Source: Muribaculaceae bacterium
Lineage (GTDB): Bacteria > Bacteroidota > Bacteroidia > Bacteroidales > Muribaculaceae
DNA: 38,895 bases
NCBI GenBank assembly: GCA_017619935.1
Contig: JAFZRJ010000032.1
Span: 1-38,895, forward strand
Direction: 5' to 3'
This document shows, in pieces, positions 23,240-31,523 of this stretch. The position numbers and the translations under genes were made by a program. Within the stretch, counting starts at the first letter, position 1; each line of letters begins with the position of its first letter. The notes beneath the pieces were generated by a model that was not told the DNA's origin, did not search any database, and saw nothing but the letters and a program-made list of their open reading frames with translations.

Positions 23240-24190
23240 TCATTTGCGTTCTATTACCCGGCCATTGACGACCTCAAACTTGCGGTTAAACTCCTCTCGA
23301 GTGCGTTTCCATCGGTTATGGCTCCACAACCAGTACTGCGGTGTCCGACGTATGGCGGCCTCAAGACGACGGAAGTAATCGTCGGTGATGGCAAACTCCG
23401 GCAGCGAGTTGGGGTCTCGGGTGATGACTTGTACCTCGGCTTCGTAGTAACCTCGCTTCACGCGTTGCATATCGACATATACCACCGCCTGATTCAATTT
23501 GCGGGCGATGCGCTCCACGCCAGTAAACACGGGAGTGTCCTGATTCATGAAGTCAATCCAGTGGTGTATGTTCTGCCAGGTGGGCACCTGGTCGCTGATG
23601 TATGCCAAAATGGTTGGGTGCCCTTCTGCACGCTCCTGGAGCAACCATCGTAGTGTCTCTTTCATGGCGATGGTCTGAGAACCGAACCGGTTCCGAACAG
23701 CGCATATTAGCCGTTCCATGACAGGATTCTCCAGCGTGTGAGCCACCTGTCCGAAACCCGCATCGGCACCCTCAAACCATAAGGGATAGCTAGTCATCCA
23801 CTCCCAGTTGCCACAGTGTCCCAACATCAGCGCCACGTCTTGCCCATCGTTGATGATGTCGCGCACCTGTTCTGCGCCGTGAAACACCATGCGGCGCTTG
23901 ATGTTATTTGGGTGCATGGTAGAAAACTTGACGAGTTCGGCGATGAAGTCGCAGAAAAAGTGGTAGAAACGGTTCTTCAGACGACGACGTTCGACATCGG
24001 AAAGTTCGGGAAAAGCATGGGCAAGGTTCTTGTCGATAACCCTGTGGCGGTAATGCACCACATGAGCCACCAGCACATAGAGGATGTCAGCCAAAATGTA
24101 ATGAAACCATAACGGCAACAGCGACAGAATGCACCACGTCCCGTATAAAACATAAAACAATATGTTTTGCAGAAACTTTTTCATCGTCAT
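23240..24190 (-). CDS. LpxL/HtrB-type lysophospholipid/lipid A acyltransferase
   Basis: A 316-residue membrane-anchored acyltransferase: one or two N-terminal membrane segments (about 8-42), the HX4E catalytic motif HCGNWE (H125, E130), and downstream LAYISDQVP and a FTGVERIARK block expected in this family. It would add a secondary acyl chain to lipid A or a related lipid at the inner membrane. Its ATG overlaps the TGA of the GH3-like gene (ATGA), so the two are translationally coupled. In-frame ATG at 24184 (MKKFL) is an alternative start. Confidence 0.9.
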   Translation of the reverse strand: MTMKKFLQNILFYVLYGTWCILSLLPLWFHYILADILYVLVAHVVHYRHRVIDKNLAHAFPELSDVERRRLKNRFYHFFCDFIAELVKFSTMHPNNIKRRMVFHGAEQVRDIINDGQDVALMLGHCGNWEWMTSYPLWFEGADAGFGQVAHTLENPVMERLICAVRNRFGSQTIAMKETLRWLLQERAEGHPTILAYISDQVPTWQNIHHWIDFMNQDTPVFTGVERIARKLNQAVVYVDMQRVKRGYYEAEVQVITRDPNSLPEFAITDDYFRRLEAAIRRTPQYWLWSHNRWKRTREEFNRKFEVVNGRVIERK

Positions 24191-25731
24191 CTTTCAACAT
24201 GAAGCCGCTCGCCACTCAATTCATCATTAATTTTGAGCACAGCATCCATGATTTCGCGCTTGTTGCTCAGGCGAGGCACCTTGCGTTGGCCGCCCAAACG
24301 TCCCGTGGTGGCCAGCCAGCGTTCGAAGACGCCCTCGTGCGCCACAATCAGCGTGGGCGGCTTTAAAAAGATATTTCCCGCGCGCTTGGCTTCATAATCA
24401 CTATTGATTTCCTTCAGGTGCCGGTCCAGCGAGGTAATGAATGCCCTAGAGTCGGTTGGGGGAACGGCAAATTCCACCAGCCACTGATGGCGCCCTTGCT
24501 CGGTATTGGTGGCGAAAACCGGAGCGGCTGTATAGTTGAGCACTTGCGCGCCCGTTTCCTCGGCGGCACGAGCGATGGCATAGTCGGCATTATAAACCAT
24601 CAGTTCTTCACCGAATGCGTTGATATAGTTGGTCGTGCGACCAGCGATGGTGATTTTCACGGGATGGGTCTGCGCGATGGTCACCGTGTCCCCCACACGG
24701 TATCGCCACAGGCCGTTGCAGGCGGTAATGACCAGTTCATAGGTCTTCCCCTCCTCCACTTCCCACACGGGAATAGCCTCGGGCTGTTCTTCCTCGACGT
24801 GCTCAAACGGGATGAATTCATAAAACACACCCGCATCCAGCAACAGCAACATGGCCGTGCTTTCCCAACTGCTTTGAACGGCAAAGAAACCCTCGCTGGC
24901 ATTATAGGTATCAAGGAAGTGCATCTTGCTCATGTCGCATATTGATTCATACTGGTTGCGATAGGCCCCGAAGTCAATGCCGCCATGGAAGAACACCTCC
25001 AGATTGGGCCACACCTCATGAATGCAGGTCGCGTTCTTGCGCCGCAACACTTCCTTGAGCAAGGTGAGGAACCATGAGGGCACCCCGCTCAAGTTGGTGA
25101 TATTGGCGTTCATCGAGGCTTCGACCAGCAAAGGCAATTTCTCGCTCCAATCTTCCATCAGCGCCACTTTCTTGCTCGGTATCCTGAACAAGTTGGCCAT
25201 CGGGTTCATGTATTCAATCAAACTGGCGCTTAGGTCTCCCACCCTCACTCCAGGAGGAGTCTGCAACTCGGTGGCGAAACTGCCACCCAAAATGAGGGCT
25301 TTGCCTGAGAAAAGGCGGGTGTCGGGATTCAAATTCATATAGTGCGACACCACATCGCTCGCACCCCGATAATGATTGCGCTTGAAAGAGTCGACCGTGA
25401 CTGGAATATACTTGCTCTTCCCTCCGCTTGTACCACTCGACTGCGCGAAATTACGCACACGCCCTGGCCACAACACGCCGCTTTCGCCCTTTATCATCCG
25501 CATCACTTTTGCGCGAATATCCTCGTAGGCGCACAAGGGCACCCGGTTTTTAAATTCCTGATATGTACGAACGGTAGAGAAATCGTAGCCACGGCCCACT
25601 TCGGTAAGGGCGGCTCGTTCCACCATCCACACCAGCTCTCCCTGTTGGACGGCATCGGCATGGTCAATGTAGCGCACCTGCTGCGGCAGGCGGCTCAAAA
25701 AGTGTCCTCGGGCTAGCGGCGTGAAATCCAT
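24187..25731 (-). CDS. GH3-like acyl-adenylating enzyme
   Basis: A 514-residue member of the GH3 (auxin-responsive promoter) superfamily, within the ANL adenylate-forming enzymes. The ATP-binding loop SSGTSGGKSKYIPVT (98-112) is clear, followed by further family blocks (FHGGIDFGAYRNQYES, YNASEGFFAVQ, LWRYRVGDTV). In plants GH3 proteins conjugate amino acids to hormones; bacterial substrates are mostly unknown. As first gene of an operon with a lipid acyltransferase and a MATE transporter, a role in making or exporting an acylated molecule is possible. A perfect promoter lies upstream. Confidence 0.88.
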   Translation of the reverse strand: MDFTPLARGHFLSRLPQQVRYIDHADAVQQGELVWMVERAALTEVGRGYDFSTVRTYQEFKNRVPLCAYEDIRAKVMRMIKGESGVLWPGRVRNFAQSSGTSGGKSKYIPVTVDSFKRNHYRGASDVVSHYMNLNPDTRLFSGKALILGGSFATELQTPPGVRVGDLSASLIEYMNPMANLFRIPSKKVALMEDWSEKLPLLVEASMNANITNLSGVPSWFLTLLKEVLRRKNATCIHEVWPNLEVFFHGGIDFGAYRNQYESICDMSKMHFLDTYNASEGFFAVQSSWESTAMLLLLDAGVFYEFIPFEHVEEEQPEAIPVWEVEEGKTYELVITACNGLWRYRVGDTVTIAQTHPVKITIAGRTTNYINAFGEELMVYNADYAIARAAEETGAQVLNYTAAPVFATNTEQGRHQWLVEFAVPPTDSRAFITSLDRHLKEINSDYEAKRAGNIFLKPPTLIVAHEGVFERWLATTGRLGGQRKVPRLSNKREIMDAVLKINDELSGERLHVER

Positions 25732-25758
25732 ACTCTATGCTTCTTGCCAATTCTTGTG

Positions 25759-25790
25759 CAAAGGTACTGCAACTTGCGGGAAAAGCCAAA
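25759..25790 (-). promoter_or_regulatory. Promoter of the GH3-acyltransferase-MATE operon
   Basis: On the minus strand TTTG (complement of 25787-25790), a 20-bp gap and TACCTTTG (complement of 25759-25766) match the Bacteroidota consensus exactly. Confidence 0.7.
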
Positions 25791-25854
25791 TAAATTTGAC
25801 TCAATCAATCTTTTTGGCATTGTTACGCTCATCGAATGACACGTTGATGAAATT

Positions 25855-25870
25855 TGGCATGATTCTTGCA
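25855..25870 (+). promoter_or_regulatory. Candidate sigma-54 promoter for yccF
   Basis: TGGCATGATTCTTGCA fits TGGCAY-N5-TTGCA. The predicted start near 25881 leaves a 13-nt leader, similar to the phage sigma-54 promoter at 4143. One mismatch to the strict TGGCAC form. Confidence 0.5.
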
Positions 25871-25893
25871 ATGCTGATGGAAAATAGGAAACA

Positions 25894-26265
25894 ATGAAAA
25901 CTTTAGGCAACATCATTTGGGTGGTTTTCGGCGGTCTAGGCATCGCCATAGAATACATCTTTTCCTCGCTGGTCATGATGCTTACCATCATCGGCATTCC
26001 CTTTGGCATTCAAACGCTGAAACTGAGCATGTTGGCACTGTGGCCGTTTGGCAAGAAAGTGGTGCGCAAACCCACCAGCGGATGCTTGAACACGGCGATG
26101 AACGTGATTTGGTTCTTTGTCGGCGGGTTGGGCATCGCCATCTCGCACTGGTTGTTGGGCCTTTTATTCTACATCACCGTCGTGGGCATCCCGTTTGGCA
26201 AGCAGCACATGAAATTGGCCCATATCGCCTTGACCCCGTTTGGACGTGAAATTATAGAATCATGA
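25894..26265 (+). CDS. yccF: YccF domain membrane protein
   Basis: A 123-residue inner-membrane protein with two tandem YccF repeats, each of the type NxIWxxxGGLGIAI...IIGIPFGxQxxKL...PFG: residues 7-50 (IPFGIQTLKL, LWPFGK) and 71-117 (IPFGKQHMKL, LTPFGR). Function of the family is not established. It overlaps the next gene by 4 bp (ATGA at 26262) and follows a possible sigma-54 promoter. Confidence 0.9.
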   Translation: MKTLGNIIWVVFGGLGIAIEYIFSSLVMMLTIIGIPFGIQTLKLSMLALWPFGKKVVRKPTSGCLNTAMNVIWFFVGGLGIAISHWLLGLLFYITVVGIPFGKQHMKLAHIALTPFGREIIES

Positions 26266-26849
26266 AATTTAAACTATCATTGATGTCGCTGCTGGTCGTG
26301 ACCATGGCCAGCGCACAAGATAATTCCACACTGTTGCACCCCGACTCGGTTTTCACCATCACCGACGACGAGGTGCAACAGGTGCGTACCGAGGCTAACC
26401 GACTCATCGCCGGAGAATGGAAATATGACGGCGCATGTATCGAAGCCAAAAGCTCCAGCGTGATGGCAAAAGTGGCAAAACCCATCGCGAAGTCGAAAAT
26501 CAAGAAAAAACTGGAGAAAGCCTTTAAAAAAATCAAACTCAAAAAGAAGGAGACCCGACTCACGCTACGCGAAGACGGCACGTTTGTCATGAAAATCATC
26601 GGACCCGAAATCAAAGGCAAGTATGACTATATTCCCGAAAAGGAACAACTCACGTTGCGATGGCTCGGCATTCGACTGAATGCGCGCCTGAAACGTGACG
26701 GAAAGAAAATCCACTTGCTTTTTGATGTGGACAAGTTTCTCACCCTGATGAAGTTTGCCAGTGGCTTTTCTAGCAGTAAAACCCTGCAACAAATTTCCTT
26801 CTTGAGCGAAAACTTCGATGATGTGCAAGTGGGCATGACTTTCAAGTGA
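26262..26849 (+). CDS. DUF4923-like secreted protein
   Basis: A 195-residue protein with an N-terminal signal peptide (about 1-19, ending ASA) and a lipocalin-like beta-rich body, similar to the Bacteroidales DUF4923 family (motif IAGEWKYDGACIEAKSS at about 49-65, basic helical linker KIKKKLEKAFKKIKLKKKE, then GTFVMKIIGPEIKGKY). Predicted periplasmic. Coupled to yccF by an ATGA overlap and followed by a strong terminator. Function unknown. Confidence 0.75.
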   Translation: MKFKLSLMSLLVVTMASAQDNSTLLHPDSVFTITDDEVQQVRTEANRLIAGEWKYDGACIEAKSSSVMAKVAKPIAKSKIKKKLEKAFKKIKLKKKETRLTLREDGTFVMKIIGPEIKGKYDYIPEKEQLTLRWLGIRLNARLKRDGKKIHLLFDVDKFLTLMKFASGFSSSKTLQQISFLSENFDDVQVGMTFK

Positions 26850-26886
26850 CACTCAACACCATTCCATTTTTGTCAATTATACTCAG

Positions 26887-26926
26887 CATCTAACCCCATT
26901 TCGACTTTGGGGTTAGATGTTTTTTG
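26887..26926 (+). terminator. Intrinsic terminator
   Basis: A perfect 12-bp stem CATCTAACCCCA/TGGGGTTAGATG with a 9-nt loop, then six T's. Ends the yccF-DUF4923 operon; its T-run supplies the -33 TTTG of the next promoter. Confidence 0.88.
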
Positions 26927-26954
26927 TGCTTGACGTATATTTTTGCTAATTTTG
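26923..26954 (+). promoter_or_regulatory. Promoter of the LTA-synthase-like gene
   Basis: TTTG (26923-26926), 20 bp, TAATTTTG (26947-26954): an exact consensus match 17 bp before the ATG at 26972. Confidence 0.75.
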
Positions 26955-26971
26955 CGAAAAATTAGGTCATT

Positions 26972-28942
26972 ATGATGAAACGACTCAAAACGAAAATAGC
27001 CGAATCACCGTTGGCGCCAGTGTGGGCGGTGTTGTGGAACTTGTTGCTGGTCTATGTCACCTACGCTCTGGCACGAGCCATCTATCTGGCTGAAAACTGG
27101 ACATTGTTAAGCGGCGCTCTCGACAATGGCGTGGGCAACCTGCTGAATGGCGCGTGGATGTTCGACACCTCGGCCATCCTCTACACCAACATCCTGTGGA
27201 TAGTACTGATACTTTTCCCGCTCCACTTCAAGGAGACGGCCGTCTATCACCGTGTGTGCCGATGGATTTTTGTGGTCATCAATGCCCTGGCGCTCATTGT
27301 TAACCTTTGTGACGCGGTGTACTTCCCGTTCACATTGCGGCGCACCACCAGCACGGTGTTCGACGAGTTCAGCCACGAGAGCAATCTAGGTTCTATTTTT
27401 GCTACCGAATTGATTCATCACTGGTATCTGGTGTTGGCAGCCGTTGTCATCATCTATGGCCTGTGGCGACTGTATCTCACCCCACGATTGCCCCGTCAAC
27501 GGCTTGTGTGGTGGCGATATGGCCTAACGATGCTTGCAGCCATTCTGGTGATAGCACCGCTCTGCATTGCAGGTATGCGTGGTGGTTTTGCTACCGCTGT
27601 CCGCCCCATCACCGTCAGCAATGCGGCGCAATACGTGTCACGGCCCACCGATGCGGCCCTCGTTCTGAATACGCCGTTTTCAATCTTGCGCACCATCGGC
27701 AAAAATGTGTTCAGCGACCCGGGATATTATCAAAACGAACAAGAACTGGCGACCATCTACACGCCATTGCATCAGCCTGCCGACACGTCCATCATGCAGA
27801 AACGTAACGTCGTTGTGCTAATTGTGGAAAGTTTCGGCCGTGAATACATTGGAGCGCTCAACCGCGACCTGGAAGAGGGCAAATACACAGGTTACACGCC
27901 TTGTATCGATTCGCTCATCAGCAAGAGCGTGACCTTTAAGTACAGTTATTGCAACGGACGCAAAAGCATCGACGGAATGCCTTCCATCCTGTCGAGTATT
28001 CCCATGTTTGTCGAACCGTTCTTCCTCACGCCGGCTTCGATGAACCATGTGTCGGGTATTGCCGCAGTGCTTGGCGGTGAAGGCTATGAAACGGCTTTCT
28101 TCCACGGCGCGCAAAACGGGAGCATGGGCTTCCAAGCCTTTGCACAGGCCACAGGATTCAAGCGCTATTACGGGCGTACCGAATTTAACGCCGACAAGCG
28201 ATTCCGAGGCGACAAAGACTTCGACGGCACCTGGGCGATATGGGATGAGCCGTTCCTGCAGTTCTATTGCGCAAAAATGAACGAAATGCACGAGCCGTTC
28301 ATGACCGCCGTGTTCACCGCATCTTCGCATCACCCCTTTGTCATTCCGGCCGAATATGAGAGCCAACTGCCCGCCGGCCCGCTGGAGATACACCGCTGCA
28401 TCCGTTACACCGACATGGCGTTGGGACGCTTCTTCGAGGCCGCCAGCCACCAGCCATGGTTTAAGAACACCATCTTCGTGCTCACAAGCGACCATGCCAA
28501 CATGAGCGACCATGCTGAATATCAGACCGATTTGGGCGATTATTGTTCGCCCGTCATCATCTACGATCCCAGCGGAGCATTACAACCGGAAATGCAGGAC
28601 AAAATAGCCCAGCAAATCGACATTATGCCCACCGTGATGGGGCTACTGGGCTACAACAAACCATACGTTGCCTTCGGCATTGACGTGCTGAACACCGAAC
28701 CCGACGACACCTGGGCGGTGAACTATCTCAACGGCATCTATCAGTATGTGAAGCATGGGTTGGTGCTGCAGTGGGACGGCTCTCACACCGTAGCCCTTTA
28801 CTCACTTGACGACAGGCTCATGAAAAACAATCTGGTCGGCCAGCGCACCGAGCAAGCGGCCATGGAGCGCGAACTCAAAGCCATCATCCAGCAATACATG
28901 AACCGAATGATGCATGACCGCCTCACCCCTGAGAATCCTTAG
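26972..28942 (+). CDS. LTA synthase family sulfatase-fold membrane enzyme
   Basis: A 656-residue protein with about five N-terminal membrane segments (about 15-195) and a periplasmic alkaline-phosphatase/sulfatase-fold domain (about 275-610). Metal and catalytic marks: VVVLIVESFGR (280-290, E286), nucleophile candidate S332 in NGRKSIDGMPS, FHGAQNGSMGF, and TSDHANMSDH. Members transfer phosphoglycerol or phosphoethanolamine to glycans or lipids; in Bacteroidota the acceptor is usually unknown. An in-frame ATG at 26975 is an alternative start. It has its own promoter and a terminator overlapping its stop codon. Confidence 0.9.
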   Translation: MMKRLKTKIAESPLAPVWAVLWNLLLVYVTYALARAIYLAENWTLLSGALDNGVGNLLNGAWMFDTSAILYTNILWIVLILFPLHFKETAVYHRVCRWIFVVINALALIVNLCDAVYFPFTLRRTTSTVFDEFSHESNLGSIFATELIHHWYLVLAAVVIIYGLWRLYLTPRLPRQRLVWWRYGLTMLAAILVIAPLCIAGMRGGFATAVRPITVSNAAQYVSRPTDAALVLNTPFSILRTIGKNVFSDPGYYQNEQELATIYTPLHQPADTSIMQKRNVVVLIVESFGREYIGALNRDLEEGKYTGYTPCIDSLISKSVTFKYSYCNGRKSIDGMPSILSSIPMFVEPFFLTPASMNHVSGIAAVLGGEGYETAFFHGAQNGSMGFQAFAQATGFKRYYGRTEFNADKRFRGDKDFDGTWAIWDEPFLQFYCAKMNEMHEPFMTAVFTASSHHPFVIPAEYESQLPAGPLEIHRCIRYTDMALGRFFEAASHQPWFKNTIFVLTSDHANMSDHAEYQTDLGDYCSPVIIYDPSGALQPEMQDKIAQQIDIMPTVMGLLGYNKPYVAFGIDVLNTEPDDTWAVNYLNGIYQYVKHGLVLQWDGSHTVALYSLDDRLMKNNLVGQRTEQAAMERELKAIIQQYMNRMMHDRLTPENP

Positions 28943-28961
28943 ACCATTAAGGCCGTTTTTT
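28937..28961 (+). terminator. Intrinsic terminator overlapping the stop codon
   Basis: CCTTA/TAAGG stem (28937-28941 and 28948-28952) that includes the TAG stop, followed by CCG and six T's. Confidence 0.6.
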
Positions 28962-28976
28962 GATTCAAATAAAAAA

Positions 28977-29003
28977 GGGTCATCTCAAAATTGAGGTGAA
29001 CCC
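28977..29003 (-). terminator. Hairpin with minus-strand T-run
   Basis: GGGTCATCTCA pairs with TGAGGTGAACCC (one bulge, one wobble). Read on the minus strand it is followed by six T's, so it can stop transcripts coming from the right, such as that of the GH2 gene. Confidence 0.6.
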
Positions 29004-29014
29004 TCACTAGTTAT

Positions 29015-29340
29015 CAGTCGTTGCGCCGGAGCGCAAGGTTCAAATTTTGGCGTGTTGCGTCGAAGACGCAGAATGCTTCGGAGAAGCTATTTGTCTTTAA
29101 GACCATGCAAGAGGGTCGAAGACCCTCGCAGCTTGGTCCTTGCGCTATCTAATGAAAAGGTGCCTCGGAGAGGAACTTCAACCAGTACACGCAGCGCCAA
29201 AGACAACGCAGAAGTTCGTCTTCGACGCACCACCCAGAGTCGCAGTTGTGAACCAAGCGTCGCACCCTTACTGGGTGCTCGCATGGTTTTTAACACGATG
29301 CCGGGCCTTCGACCCTCCCCAGCATCTTCGATGCTTCACC
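29015..29340. repeat. Hairpin-rich non-coding element
   Basis: No credible gene. At least seven short perfect stems with three- to five-base loops follow one another: TTGCGC/GCGCAA (29021-29036), TGCGTC-GAA-GACGCA (29056-29070), GCTTC-GGA-GAAGC (29075-29087), GAGGGTC-GAA-GACCCTC (29111-29127, inside a GACCA/TGGTC outer stem), CGTC-TTC-GACG (29217-29227), GCACCC/GGGTGC (29262-29278) and AGCATC-TTC-GATGCT (29321-29335). The recurring TCGAAGA/TCTTCGA centre suggests a dispersed REP- or MITE-like family. The open frame over it is low-complexity and judged spurious. Confidence 0.55.
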
Positions 29341-29456
29341 TCCTAATATTTTTGCGTGCCCATTGCGGAAAAACAGGAAAAAGCATAACAACCTTGAAAC
29401 AACTGAGGGCATGCCAGAATTTTGACACACCCTCCTTCGTTTATGCTTTTCGACTT

Positions 29457-31295
29457 TTATTTCAGGCAATGGGTTACCCTCCTGTTGATGTCGCTGAAAC
29501 GGTCCATCTCCATTTTCACCACTCGACGGTCATAGGTCATAATTCCGTTCACCTCGGTCTCGCAGTCGGTGGTCTGCGTGTAAATGGCACCAGAACAGCC
29601 TTGCTTAGCGAGATCGAGCAACATGGTGGCATATTCAACGTAGGTGTCGGTGACTTCACGCGAAGAATTGAACTTGATGTAGCCCCAGTTCTTGTCGCTC
29701 GTCACCCAGGTGTGTCCTTGCACAGGATAGCCTATGCCGCCATACTCGCCCACCACATTCACGCGGTCGGGGTCCCAAAGCATCTGCACCGGTTCGGGAT
29801 AGTGGTGTGCGTCAAGCACATCGCCCGTGCAGCAGAAGTTGCCTCCACTAGCGGGATTCACAAGGCGAGTGGGGTCTTTTTGATGAGTCCACGCAGCCAC
29901 ACTCCACGTGTTGAACTGTCCCCAACGCTCGTTGAACGGAATCCACGATGCGATGCACGGGAAGCCACGGAACTGGTCGATAATATCGTTCCACTCACGG
30001 TAATAATTGTCAATACTTGCTTGTGAACGCATATTCTGTGGGCCACGATAGTACGACTCACGTTGCCACTCCGGACTGGTGGAATAGTCACCACTGGGCA
30101 TGTCTTGCCACACGATGATGCCCACACGGTCGCAATGAGCATACCACAACTCTGGCTCCACCTTGACATGCTTGCGAATCAGGTTGAAACCCCATTGCTT
30201 GGTCTGGTCAATATCAAAGCGCAGGGCTTCGGGCGACGGGGCGGTATAGAGTCCGTCGGGCCACCATCCCTGGTCGAGCAAACCAAACTGGAATATGTTT
30301 TGCCCATTGATGGTGAAACGCATGTGTCCCTCGGCGTCGCGTTGCATACCGAATTCACGCATGGCCATATAACTGCTCACCTTGTCAACCACCTTCCCGG
30401 CGGCATCGCGCAGGGTGATGCGCAGGTCATAGAGATTAGGCGCTTCGGGCGACCATAACAACACAGGTTCAGGTATGCGTACATCAACTGTGGTTCCCGT
30501 TTGTCCTACCGCTGTGCGCTGCGTGGCCACACGCTTGCCCTTGCTCAAGGCTTCCACTTCAACGGTCATCCCGGGTGTGCCTCCCTCAATGGCCACATGA
30601 GCCGTTGAAGTCGACAGTTCAGCGGTGGTGCGCACCGACATAATCGCATGCTCGGGCACCGTCTCCAGCCACACCGTCTGCCAAATCCCGCTCACTGGAG
30701 TGTACCAAATGCCGCGAGCATTGCTGCGTTGCTTGCCACAGGGTTGGAAACCACTGTCGGTGCCATCAAACACACGCACCACAAGTTCGTTGGTGCCACG
30801 GTCGGCAAGGGCGTCGGTGATGTCGAGCGAGAAGGCTGTGTAGCCACCCTTATGATTGCCCATCTCACGGCCATTGACCCACACACGGGCTTCCCAGTCC
30901 ACGGCGCCAAAGTTCAAACGCACACGATGACCCTTGCCACGTTTGGGCGCTTGGAAGGTGAGGTGATACCACAGCGCCTGGTCGGCGGCAAAACTTTTTC
31001 CCACGCCCGAAAGCGACGACTCAAGGGCAAACGGCACCAAAATGCGACCCTCCCACGTCGTCGGACGAGCAGCATCGTGAGCCGTAATGGCATAATCCCA
31101 CAATCCGTTCAAGTTCACCCACTTGTCACGCACCAGCATCGGGCGCGGATATTCGTTCCACACTTGAGATGGATTCACTTTCGAAGCCCACTCGGTGGCC
31201 ATGCGATCACCCACTGGAGCATAACTCTGCGCGGTGGCCGTCACACACATCATGACCATTCCGCAAGACATTAAAATTCGGTTAAATAGTTTCAT
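29457..31295 (-). CDS. Glycoside hydrolase family 2 protein
   Basis: A 612-residue secreted glycosidase with a signal peptide (about 1-23, ending ATAQ). GH2 order: sugar-binding jelly roll (about 45-215, LNGLWDYAI, VWVNGREMGNHKGGYTAF), Ig-like domain (about 216-325), TIM barrel (about 326-610). Acid/base candidate E456 in WIPFNERWGQ and nucleophile candidate E517 in VVGEYGGIG fit the family. Likely beta-galactosidase, -mannosidase or -glucuronidase; substrate not resolvable. It is short, lacking the C-terminal domains of LacZ. It has its own promoter and is divergent from the phosphodiesterase-like gene. Confidence 0.9.
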   Translation of the reverse strand: MKLFNRILMSCGMVMMCVTATAQSYAPVGDRMATEWASKVNPSQVWNEYPRPMLVRDKWVNLNGLWDYAITAHDAARPTTWEGRILVPFALESSLSGVGKSFAADQALWYHLTFQAPKRGKGHRVRLNFGAVDWEARVWVNGREMGNHKGGYTAFSLDITDALADRGTNELVVRVFDGTDSGFQPCGKQRSNARGIWYTPVSGIWQTVWLETVPEHAIMSVRTTAELSTSTAHVAIEGGTPGMTVEVEALSKGKRVATQRTAVGQTGTTVDVRIPEPVLLWSPEAPNLYDLRITLRDAAGKVVDKVSSYMAMREFGMQRDAEGHMRFTINGQNIFQFGLLDQGWWPDGLYTAPSPEALRFDIDQTKQWGFNLIRKHVKVEPELWYAHCDRVGIIVWQDMPSGDYSTSPEWQRESYYRGPQNMRSQASIDNYYREWNDIIDQFRGFPCIASWIPFNERWGQFNTWSVAAWTHQKDPTRLVNPASGGNFCCTGDVLDAHHYPEPVQMLWDPDRVNVVGEYGGIGYPVQGHTWVTSDKNWGYIKFNSSREVTDTYVEYATMLLDLAKQGCSGAIYTQTTDCETEVNGIMTYDRRVVKMEMDRFSDINRRVTHCLK

Positions 31296-31326
31296 TTGGT
31301 TTTAGTTTTTTCATGATTTCTGATGA

Positions 31327-31357
31327 CAAAATTACGAAATAATTCTTGATGAGCAAT
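31327..31357 (-). promoter_or_regulatory. Promoter of the GH2 gene
   Basis: On the minus strand ATTG (complement 31354-31357), 19 bp, TAATTTTG (complement 31327-31334), about 32 bp before the ATG. Confidence 0.6.
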
Positions 31358-31456
31358 CAATTCAGTCATAATTATTACATCATCAGTTCTCAAATCGGGA
31401 AAATATATTTTTTGAAATATCTGGCGTTTGATGACAATCGGTCCAATTTTTTGTTG

Positions 31457-31464
31457 TATATTTG
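31457..31464 (+). promoter_or_regulatory. -7 box of the phosphodiesterase-like gene
   Basis: TATATTTG fits TAnnTTTG about 60 bp before the start; the nearest TTTG upstream (31427-31430) is 26 bp away, longer than usual. Confidence 0.45.
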
Positions 31465-31523
31465 CTTGTGGATAGCCGAAAGCCTTCCGACCACTTGAAT
31501 TCACAGTATTCATCTAAAATCAA

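Noticed and set aside
29052-30026. 324-residue plus-strand open frame
   Set aside because: Half lies over the hairpin-rich element and half antisense to the GH2 gene; composition is not protein-like.
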